NCBI GenBank assembly: GCA_964562165.1
Contig: CAZLRZ010000003.1
Coordinates: forward strand, 1-55,553
DNA length: 55,553 bases
Origin: JAKQLP01 sp964562165
GTDB lineage: Bacteria; Patescibacteriota; Dojkabacteria; B142; OLB20
Reading direction: 5' to 3'
Shown here: positions 49,005 to 55,553 of the stretch, piece by piece
How the letters are laid out: each line of letters begins with the position of its first letter
Position numbering within the stretch: the stretch's first letter is position 1
Program-made: the position numbers and the translations under genes
Notes under the pieces: model-generated
The model's database searches: none
What the model was told of the DNA's origin: nothing
Seen by the model: the letters and a program-made list of their open reading frames with translations, nothing else

Positions 49005-49124
49005 ATGAGAAATTTAAAATTAATAAAAGTAGAAAGAGACATTAATAAAGAGTACTTAAACATATTAAGTATAGTTACTTTAATATCTATTGCTTTTACA
49101 GTTGGATTGATCTTTTTTATCTAA
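49005..49124 (+). CDS. possible 39-residue single-helix membrane peptide
   Basis: An open frame with a charged N-terminal half (about residues 5-17) and a C-terminal hydrophobic helix (ILSIVTLISIAFTVGLIFFI). A TACTAT box ends 6 nt before the ATG, the spacing seen at leaderless genes here. Its last 8 bp overlap the convergent gene. Too short to be sure it is expressed; no family recognised. Confidence 0.4.
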   Translation: MRNLKLIKVERDINKEYLNILSIVTLISIAFTVGLIFFI

Positions 49125-50139
49125 CAATAAAACCCTCTGCAGTTTTTATTCCATTCGCCAAATCTGTCAGTCTTCCGGCATTAATCAAGCTCATTAAAGT
49201 AGTAGTGTTTGGATCAACCCCCAAATAGTTACTTATAGTCTGCTTATAGCCTTCGGACGGATTATTCGCCCATTTATTCATAAAGAACGTCAAGGAACAA
49301 TTTCCACAAACCCCCTTAACACTCCCGTCAACATTATATTCTGTATATGATGTATGCATTCCGGCATTGATTGCACTTATATATGCTTTAAGCGAGTTAA
49401 AACCTGTGGTGTAATCTGTAAAAACCATATAGCTTCCTCCCGTTCCCGTTCGGATTCCACAGGATGGAGCCCCACCCATTGCCTTGATCAAACGATTTCT
49501 AAAATCATTTGTATCGTTATAGTTATTAATTGGCCTAATATTCCCCGGATTGTTATTCTGACAAGCCCATCCTTTAAAACCCCTTGTTTCTCCAGTTTCG
49601 ATTCGGCACAAACTTTCGCCCACATAACATGGAACGCAATTTTGAGTTGAAGCAGGGCAGTTAGCCGCCACCTGCCAAGGCTTTGAGTAATCCCTTGCAG
49701 AAACCGTTGTCGGAATTACAGTAGGAATTGTTGTCGGCCTTGAAGTTGGAACGATAGTCGGAATAGCAGTTGATCTCACAGTCGGCACGGCAGTAGGCTT
49801 CAAAGTGGATTTAACAGTTGGCATAGGTGTCGCAGTGGCTTTTAATGTCTGAGTTACTTCTATATCGCCAGTTTCAGCTAAAACTGATAAAACAGTTGTC
49901 TGCGTTACATTATCAGAAGCAACATCATAGTCCGGGAATATTCCATTCATATCTTCAATATCAACAACTTTCACTTGTTCGGGATATTTCAAATTTGTTT
50001 TTCCGGTGAAAAACGCGTTCACTTGGCCAAAAAAATCTGTGTAGTAAGCTGTTATCGAAAAGCCCGTTAGGATTAAAACCCCTAAGAAACCTACTACTAA
50101 TTTGTTTTTATTGGATTTTTTCGAAATGTGATCCATCAT
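49117..50139 (-). CDS. secreted protein with Thr/Pro-rich linker and NNPGNIR muramidase-like domain
   Basis: A protein of about 340 residues. Order: membrane helix (about 13-33), a 60-residue extracellular segment, a linker of PTxxPT units (about 100-150: TVIPTT, TIPTVI and similar), then a Cys-rich C-terminal domain (CPASTQNCVPCYVGESLCR, NNNPGNIRP, MVFTDYTTGFNSLKAYI, FFMNKWANNPSEGYKQTISN). NNPGNIRP followed by a VFxDYxxG pattern is typical of a peptidoglycan-lytic or muramidase-like domain found in phage and bacterial proteins. A longer frame from 50289 overlaps the gene at 50262. ATG at 50139 is chosen because TATACT with TGC lies 6 nt before it. Confidence 0.7.
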   Translation of the reverse strand: MMDHISKKSNKNKLVVGFLGVLILTGFSITAYYTDFFGQVNAFFTGKTNLKYPEQVKVVDIEDMNGIFPDYDVASDNVTQTTVLSVLAETGDIEVTQTLKATATPMPTVKSTLKPTAVPTVRSTAIPTIVPTSRPTTIPTVIPTTVSARDYSKPWQVAANCPASTQNCVPCYVGESLCRIETGETRGFKGWACQNNNPGNIRPINNYNDTNDFRNRLIKAMGGAPSCGIRTGTGGSYMVFTDYTTGFNSLKAYISAINAGMHTSYTEYNVDGSVKGVCGNCSLTFFMNKWANNPSEGYKQTISNYLGVDPNTTTLMSLINAGRLTDLANGIKTAEGFIVR

Positions 50140-50145
50140 ATAAAA

Positions 50146-50154
50146 AGTATAGCA
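50146..50154 (-). promoter_or_regulatory. extended -10 of a probably leaderless transcript (gene at 49117-50139)
   Basis: The minus strand reads TGC-TATACT (-10 at 50146-50151) with 6 nt to the ATG at 50139. A weak -35, TTATCC, lies 17 bp further up. Confidence 0.5.
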
Positions 50155-50231
50155 GAAAATTTTATCGAGGGATAACTTGATCGGCATGGGTTTGGCAATT
50201 TTGTTATTCATTGTATACCCCAAGCTAAATA

Positions 50232-50240
50232 TGATATAAT
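50232..50240 (+). promoter_or_regulatory. extended -10 promoter of the gene at 50262
   Basis: The plus strand reads TGATATAAT (TATAAT at 50235-50240) preceded by TTGTAT with an 18-bp spacer. The leader would be about 15 nt. Confidence 0.65.
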
Positions 50241-50261
50241 TGGTATATATCGATTTGAAAC

Positions 50262-50858
50262 ATGGGATCAAATTTTGAATATTATACAAAACCTATTAGA
50301 CGAAATACCGCAAAAGGTGTTGAGGAAGGACGTGTTGTCGCCCAGACATTATTAGATGTCTTTTTAGATCCTAAACTTTATGCAGGGTTTTTAGAACAGC
50401 TGGGCGACGAAAAAAAAGTATTGTTGAATACAGGTGTTTTAGCAATGCACCAAATAACAAACACGCCCATAAAAATATTTCCCTTTTATACCCCAACTTC
50501 TTTAAGACAGAGAGTTGAAAATGATCCATCAGTAGTTTTTCAGCCAAAAATTAAAAGAAATATAACTAGCAATTCGTATGTTCTTGGTATGAGCATTAGC
50601 CCTTATAAATTGCCTGGGTTATTTACCTCAAACAACCTAGAAGTTTTTGAAAGATTTTCAGAACCCCTCGCGAACTCATTCGTAGATACACTCATTACTT
50701 TAGCTAGCCAAGGACTTGAAGCCAAAAAGGATGGATACAAAATCGAACAAAACCCCAATATTGCTCAAATGTCATTTTTAGGGGGAACATTTTTAACACC
50801 AGGAGTAAAATTAAACCCATTAGAAAGGCTATCGTTTTCCTCTAGGGAATTGGACTAA
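50262..50858 (+). CDS. protein of unknown function
   Basis: A 198-residue, probably soluble cytoplasmic protein with no signal peptide, membrane helix or motif that I recognise. It is convergent with the next gene (17-bp overlap). It has a strong promoter and a clean ATG, so it is likely real. Confidence 0.65.
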   Translation: MGSNFEYYTKPIRRNTAKGVEEGRVVAQTLLDVFLDPKLYAGFLEQLGDEKKVLLNTGVLAMHQITNTPIKIFPFYTPTSLRQRVENDPSVVFQPKIKRNITSNSYVLGMSISPYKLPGLFTSNNLEVFERFSEPLANSFVDTLITLASQGLEAKKDGYKIEQNPNIAQMSFLGGTFLTPGVKLNPLERLSFSSRELD

Positions 50859-51510
50859 AAGCGTTTCTCATAATTTCCATCGCTTTATTTTCAAATCTTA
50901 AAACTCTTACGGCAACTACCTTTAATGAATCACCGAATTCGCTAACTGCCTTCTCGGAAAATCCCACAAAGCCCGATGGTACACAATACATCCCTCCCCA
51001 TTTAACAAAAGCCAAAGATTGTATATGCGGTTCATGATTTCTTTCTTCATCGTATTGAACGTATTTTCTCACCAATGGTGGCGAACATAGCCATGGCTCA
51101 TGTTTATCATCAAAATAAATGCCAGTTGGCTCACCTACCGACTTGTATGAAATCTCATGCGTACCTGAATCACAAAGACTATATCCGTTCATAGTAAGGA
51201 CTTTTGCTTTACAACGAGGTATTTCAGGCATAATAAAATTACTTACAGAAATTTTATTTATGTTTTCGTCAGCCAGAGTAGCATCGTTTCCAAATAAATT
51301 TTTAAGTGTAGGTGTTACAACTTGTTTAAGCCAATTATACTCTGCATCATGACAATAAGGAGTCTCCCAATAACACCTTGGATTAGGGTTAAAATTATAC
51401 GAATATTGATCTGTAGCTAATATTCCGCTTCGTTGCTTCATATAGACTTCTTCCCGAGGCATTGTGGGGATTAGGTCTAAAGGTAATTGTCGTGTATCGA
51501 TAAGTCCCAT
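50842..51510 (-). CDS. Cys-containing protein of unknown function
   Basis: A 222-residue protein, probably cytoplasmic. It has seven or so Cys (CYWETPYC, CKAK, LCDSG, LCSPP, YCVPSG), which could bind metal, and begins MGLIDTRQLPLDLIPTMP. No family is recognised. The 200 bp upstream hold a decayed copy of the same gene (51514-51716), so the family has been duplicated here. Confidence 0.6.
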   Translation of the reverse strand: MGLIDTRQLPLDLIPTMPREEVYMKQRSGILATDQYSYNFNPNPRCYWETPYCHDAEYNWLKQVVTPTLKNLFGNDATLADENINKISVSNFIMPEIPRCKAKVLTMNGYSLCDSGTHEISYKSVGEPTGIYFDDKHEPWLCSPPLVRKYVQYDEERNHEPHIQSLAFVKWGGMYCVPSGFVGFSEKAVSEFGDSLKVVAVRVLRFENKAMEIMRNAFSPIP

Positions 51511-51513
51511 AAT

Positions 51514-51716
51514 TTATTGCAAAGCCAATTTCATAATATTTGCGACATCTGGTGAGAATTTTAAAACTCTTGGCGAAAAAACCATCAGGTCGTTTTTGAA
51601 AAATTCTTGAGCACGATTAATGCATTCCCATTGTTTAATTGAATTGCCAAGAAATCCAACCCATCAACAATGGGAATTAAATTAGTAGGATATCTTGAAA
51701 TATCAATCAGCGACAT
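51514..51716 (-). pseudogene. decayed paralogue of the gene at 50842-51510
   Basis: The minus strand from ATG 51716 reads MSLIDISRYPTNLIPIVDG, matching MGLIDTRQLPLDLIPTM of the neighbour. After a frameshift near codon 19 a second frame reads GFLGNSIKQWECINRAQEFF and later SPRVLKFSPDVANIMKLALQ and stops at 51514-51516, matching GFVGFSEKAVSEF and VRVLRFENKAMEIM of the neighbour. The middle part is missing, so this is a remnant with an internal deletion and frameshift. It explains most of the 320-bp gap 51511-51830; the remaining 115 bp show nothing clear. Confidence 0.7.
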
Positions 51717-51830
51717 ATTTAAGCCTAGAGATATTATGAAAGGATTTTATCACATTTATTCAGATTTTTGGAAATATGCTGTCATTAAAAATATCTACCA
51801 TCGTTATCACAAATATATCTACTTACCAAA

Positions 51831-52019
51831 ATGACTGATTCAATTCTCTCAACGAAAAGACAGGTACTGATAGATCATATCGTTATGCGTTACGAAGTCC
51901 ACGTTTCCAGAATCAAAAGAATTGTTAACAAGATGGCGAAAAAGCATTCCTGCTTTGTTAATAAAGCCATGAAAGAATCACCTATGCTGGCATCCGATTA
52001 CGAAGCAAAGGCTAGCTAA
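51831..52019 (+). CDS. small basic protein of unknown function
   Basis: A 62-residue open frame (MTDSILSTKRQVLIDHIVMR at the N-terminus) rich in Lys and Arg, with a predicted helical core and no membrane helix. No family is recognised. The promoter is not clear. Plausible but unproven. Confidence 0.4.
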   Translation: MTDSILSTKRQVLIDHIVMRYEVHVSRIKRIVNKMAKKHSCFVNKAMKESPMLASDYEAKAS

Positions 52020-52067
52020 CTTTTAATATGGGAAATATTTTATCTCATGGGGTTCCCCCCTAAATTC

Positions 52068-52097
52068 TTGGACATTAAAACCTCTTTTTACTATACT
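52068..52097 (+). promoter_or_regulatory. promoter of the ELWxxDGT-repeat gene
   Basis: TTGGAC (52068-52073), an 18-bp spacer and TATACT (52092-52097). The leader to ATG 52121 would be about 17 nt. Confidence 0.5.
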
Positions 52098-52120
52098 GAA
52101 ATATATAAATTTTCGTACGA

Positions 52121-55100
52121 ATGTGCCCTAAAAAGACGTTTCTTTTTATACTGACTTCCCTTTCTATCCTCTCAACATGCTTGATTAATAAGACTTTGGC
52201 CTTACCCCCTCCAGAGATGATAAAAGACATAAACACCTTTACCGGTGATAGTTACCAACAATACAATTCCATTAATAGCAAACTAGGCAATACCATATTC
52301 TTTCAAGCTAATGACTTTTTACATGGCCAGGAACTTTGGAAGACTGATGGCACCGAAGCAGGAACAACTCTTTTTCTTGATATCAATCCTGGCGCTGAAG
52401 GTAGTGTTCCGACTTTTTTACAAGCCTTTGGCGATAGACTGTTTTTTAGTGCCAACGATGGAGTTCACGGTATTAAAAGATGGGTAACTGATGGTACAGA
52501 GGCCGGCACCGTTATGTTAGAAGATTTGTATAATACAACTACTTCACTTGTGCCTATAGCCAGAATAAACGATACGTTTTATTTTGAAGGAACCGATGCA
52601 ACCTATGGCACTGAACTTTGGAAAACCGATCCTGGTGGCACAAGTGTATCATTAGTAAAGGATATTAATACCGGCTCAACCAGTTCAATTTTTAGAGGAG
52701 TAGTAGCAATTGGGACCAATCTATTGTTTATAACTAACGACGGCGTGCACGGTTTAGAGCCTTGGATCTCTGATGGGACCGAAGCAGGAACGGTGTTAAT
52801 TAAAGATATAAGAGCTGGTTCCGGCAATGGAGTGTTTGAATACACTGGATATCAAGGAAACAACTACTACTTTTATGGCTATGGCGCCGCCACCGGTTAT
52901 GAGTTATGGAAGACTGATGGTACTGATGCAGGGACTGTTTTAGTTAAAGATATTTTACCTGGCGGTAAATCTTCTATAGCGCTTGGCTACCCTAAAGCCA
53001 TACTAGGCAACAATTTCTTTTTCACCGCTACTAATTCCACTAATGGCGGTGAATTATGGAAAACAGACGGAACTGATGCAGGCACAATGATGTTAAAAGA
53101 TATTTATGTTGGTAATTTAGATTCGCAAATATACAATTTACAAACTATCGGAGATAAATTGTATATTAGTGCCAATGATGGAATTAGCGGCGGAAGGAGT
53201 TTGTGGGTTAGTGATGGCACCGAAGTCGGCACAGTTAAAATTTCAGGAGGTATCACCCCTGCTGATTTCACTTCAGTAGGAGAAATATTATTATTTGATG
53301 CTTGGGATGAAATTAATGGATATGAACTTTGGAAAAGTGATGGTACTTTGGCAGGGACATCCATTCTTAAAGACATAAAGCCTGGATATCCTTATGGTTA
53401 CTATACCCATATAGTTTCAACCGATTCTCTCTCTTTCTTCTATGCAGATGATGGCTCGCATGGTTTAGAACTTTGGAGGACTGATGGAACAGAGGCCGGA
53501 ACATTCCTCATAAAGGACATTAACGCTAGGACCAATGACAGTATTCGTTATGATGATGAAGATTACATCTCTTTAGGCAACTCACTAATCTTCTATGCAA
53601 CCGATGAAGTCCATGGTTGGGAACTATGGAAGACAGACGGCACCGAAGCCGGAACAGGCTTACTTAAGGATATACACGTAGGTAGTGCCCACACTTCCCC
53701 AATATCTTATGCAGTCTTAAATAATACTTTATATTTTTCAATTTACGGAGGAAGCCTTGGTGGCTACGAACTTTGGAAAACAGATGGAACCGAAGCAGGC
53801 ACTGTTTTATTCAAGGATATTTGGGTGGGCGGTCCTAGTAATTTTTTTGTGTTTAACAATTCTGTTTATTTTACAGCAAGCGATGGAGTCCATGGCAATG
53901 AACTTTGGAAAACGGACGGAACCGACGCAGGCACTGTTTTGCTTAAAGATATCAAGCCAGGCAGTGGTGATGCAATTGTAGGCTATCAAACCTACCCAAC
54001 CATACTTAACGGGTTGCTATATTTTCGTGCAGATGACGGGGTCAACGGCCCTGAGCTTTGGAGAAGTGACGGGACTGAAGCTGGAACCTATATGGTTAAG
54101 GATATAAATCCTGGAGCGACAGGTAGTGATATTTATAAAATGATAGCGACAAATTCCACGTTAATTTTTATTGCAAACGATGGTGTGACAGGGCAAGAAC
54201 TATGGAAAAGTAATGGAACCGAAGCCACTACTCTTTTAGCTAAAGATATTTGGGAAGGTGCTAATAGTAGCCTACCTCTATACTTAACTGTTGCGGGAGA
54301 TAATGTTTTCTTCTCGGCTGTAAACGCTGAAAATGGAAGAGAACTTTGGAAAACAAATTGGAATGGATCAGAAACTGTTTTAGTTAAAGATGTATTCCCC
54401 GGAGCCAACAGTAGCTATATTGATGAATATATGGCGCCAATTGGGAACACAGTTTTTTTCTCGGCAAAAGATGGGATTCACGGCAACGAATTATGGAAGA
54501 GTGACGGCACAGACGCCGGCACGGTTCTAGTAAAAGACATTTTCCCCGGTGCAGGCGAAAGCTGGCCCTATTACATTATGAATATTGGCAACCTCATTTA
54601 TTTCCAAGCCGAAAATGGAACAGACGGTTATGAAGTGTGGCGAAGTGATGGCACAACAGATGGAACATTAATGCTTACAGATTTAGAGCAATTAGAATAT
54701 AACAACCTGGGTAACGTACAGAATGACGATCCCAATTATATGACTTTCGTTAACAATACCCTTTTCTTCTCTGCCGGTGAAGGTATTCACGGAACCGAAC
54801 TCTGGAAGCTTAACATGGACACCACTCCGCCAACAGGATCTATTGAAATCAATCTTGGAGCTTCATATACAACATCTCTAGATGTTTCGCTTTCACTTTC
54901 TGCATCGGACGATATGTCTAATGTAACGGAAATGATGATCTGTAATGATACCGACTTCTTAGGCTGTAGCTGGGAACCATTCGCTACCAGCAAAGATTGG
55001 ACCATGGTTATGTCTCCCGGTAGATCTGAACCCGAATATGTTTACGTCAAATTCAAAGACGCCGAAAATAACATATCAATAAAATATTTGGACGTAATTC

Positions 55101-55553
55101 AATTTCATACATTAACGATCGATCTCACCGATATTGGTCTAATTGGGGATATTACGGATACCAACCCAATGACATATTCATTAAATTCTAATACTCAAGA
55201 CATTAAAGGCAGAATTGGACAAGGCAACACCATATTTTTCACTTATGGCGGCCAAACTTATTCAGCTATTGCTGACGCTTTTGGGAATTTTTCAATAACC
55301 TTAATATTGAACGACGGCGATAATGTTATTCAATACTATATTAGGGACATTTCCAATAACCAATCCGAAACCAAAACCCTGAACCTAATTGTAGTTCCCG
55401 AGGTTACACAACCTGCACCCACCTCAACCCCCGCTAACAGGTGGACTTTACCAAACACAGGTGAAGAGGATCTCGAAGAAACTCCCACCGTTAGCCCAAC
55501 TATATCCATAACCATTACCGAAACTCCATCAACTACTCTAAGGCCAAGCCTAA
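52121..55553 (+). CDS. secreted ELWxxDGT-repeat surface protein with LPNTG motif (partial, continues right)
   Basis: An open frame of at least 1144 codons with no stop up to the window edge; I read every line. It starts with a signal peptide (MCPKKTFLFILTSLSILSTC, cleavage near LA-LPPP). About 17-18 repeats of roughly 46-48 residues follow (about 60-890), each with ELWKTDGTEAGT-like and VLVKDIxPG parts, the ELWxxDGT/hyalin-like pattern that probably folds as a beta-propeller or beta-solenoid. Then a TPPTGS Ig-like domain, another beta domain, a PTSTP linker, LPNTG (residues 1110-1114) and a Thr/Pro-rich segment. It uses visibly more G/C-ending codons than neighbours, which may reflect transfer or surface-protein bias. 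It should be a sortase substrate. Confidence 0.85.
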   Translation, partial: MCPKKTFLFILTSLSILSTCLINKTLALPPPEMIKDINTFTGDSYQQYNSINSKLGNTIFFQANDFLHGQELWKTDGTEAGTTLFLDINPGAEGSVPTFLQAFGDRLFFSANDGVHGIKRWVTDGTEAGTVMLEDLYNTTTSLVPIARINDTFYFEGTDATYGTELWKTDPGGTSVSLVKDINTGSTSSIFRGVVAIGTNLLFITNDGVHGLEPWISDGTEAGTVLIKDIRAGSGNGVFEYTGYQGNNYYFYGYGAATGYELWKTDGTDAGTVLVKDILPGGKSSIALGYPKAILGNNFFFTATNSTNGGELWKTDGTDAGTMMLKDIYVGNLDSQIYNLQTIGDKLYISANDGISGGRSLWVSDGTEVGTVKISGGITPADFTSVGEILLFDAWDEINGYELWKSDGTLAGTSILKDIKPGYPYGYYTHIVSTDSLSFFYADDGSHGLELWRTDGTEAGTFLIKDINARTNDSIRYDDEDYISLGNSLIFYATDEVHGWELWKTDGTEAGTGLLKDIHVGSAHTSPISYAVLNNTLYFSIYGGSLGGYELWKTDGTEAGTVLFKDIWVGGPSNFFVFNNSVYFTASDGVHGNELWKTDGTDAGTVLLKDIKPGSGDAIVGYQTYPTILNGLLYFRADDGVNGPELWRSDGTEAGTYMVKDINPGATGSDIYKMIATNSTLIFIANDGVTGQELWKSNGTEATTLLAKDIWEGANSSLPLYLTVAGDNVFFSAVNAENGRELWKTNWNGSETVLVKDVFPGANSSYIDEYMAPIGNTVFFSAKDGIHGNELWKSDGTDAGTVLVKDIFPGAGESWPYYIMNIGNLIYFQAENGTDGYEVWRSDGTTDGTLMLTDLEQLEYNNLGNVQNDDPNYMTFVNNTLFFSAGEGIHGTELWKLNMDTTPPTGSIEINLGASYTTSLDVSLSLSASDDMSNVTEMMICNDTDFLGCSWEPFATSKDWTMVMSPGRSEPEYVYVKFKDAENNISIKYLDVIQFHTLTIDLTDIGLIGDITDTNPMTYSLNSNTQDIKGRIGQGNTIFFTYGGQTYSAIADAFGNFSITLILNDGDNVIQYYIRDISNNQSETKTLNLIVVPEVTQPAPTSTPANRWTLPNTGEEDLEETPTVSPTISITITETPSTTLRPSL

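Noticed and set aside
50140..50289. Upstream extension of the muramidase-like protein
   Set aside because: It runs through a promoter region and overlaps the divergent gene at 50262; the ATG at 50139 directly precedes a signal-anchor helix.
1..55553. tRNA, rRNA or CRISPR arrays in the intergenic gaps
   Set aside because: All gaps above 60 bp were read; no cloverleaf, rRNA-like or direct-repeat array was found.

Overview
The window looks like AT-rich genomic DNA from a member of the Candidate Phyla Radiation (Patescibacteria). The signs are very tight packing with overlapping genes, shortened or degenerate versions of common enzymes, a Gram-positive-like cell wall (two sortases, LPxTG-type surface proteins, FemAB, MurJ, MltG), Pro/Thr-rich linkers, and repeated use of a C-terminal NVLG motif. 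The standard stop codons work throughout. I cannot assign the phylum; Dojkabacteria, WWE3 or Microgenomates are guesses. No rRNA, tRNA, CRISPR, integrase or transposase was seen.

Layout. 1-4382: a terminator from a gene to the left, a RelA/SpoT-type alarmone synthetase, a SIMPL-domain protein, a half-size MFS protein and a sortase. 4360-10056: an 1898-residue adhesin-like protein with ten prealbumin-like repeats, in one operon with the sortase. 10146-14506: a degenerate PEP-synthase-like protein and a transglutaminase-fold protein without its catalytic Cys. 14507-23020: gltX and an envelope block (FemAB, membrane-anchored MurF-like ligase, alpha/beta hydrolase, GH3 hexosaminidase, MltG) plus RuvX. 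23218-27351: pnp, murJ and a small membrane protein. 27344-36150: a fibronectin-type surface protein, the primary sigma factor, a second sortase, ftsZ, ftsA, ftsQ, rpsO, trxA and two small membrane proteins. 36228-37840: a ROK kinase interrupted by an artificial scaffold gap, then rpmH and rnpA. 37909-46244: the rpoB-rpoC-rpsL-rpsG operon, read leftward. 46469-52019: rarA, small membrane and GNAT proteins, a secreted muramidase-like protein, two unrecognised genes and a decayed paralogue. 52121 to the right edge: a very long ELWxxDGT-repeat surface protein with an LPNTG motif, running out of the window.

The genes fit together as core information processing (RNA polymerase, sigma, S7, S12, S15, L34, RNase P protein, PNPase), division (FtsQ, FtsA, FtsZ), wall building and remodelling, and a sortase-anchored surface layer. 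Expression signals fall into two groups. Several genes have a -10 box 6-7 nt before the start codon and are probably leaderless (ruvX, rarA, 28630, 29960, 50139). Core RNA and translation genes (pnp, rpoD, rpoB, rpsO) have longer leaders with foldable RNA. No complete new system could be demonstrated. The best leads are the fused double-anchor adhesin, the pseudoenzyme pair at 10-14.5 kb, the leaderless/structured-leader split, and natural substitutions at rifampicin- and streptomycin-contact positions.
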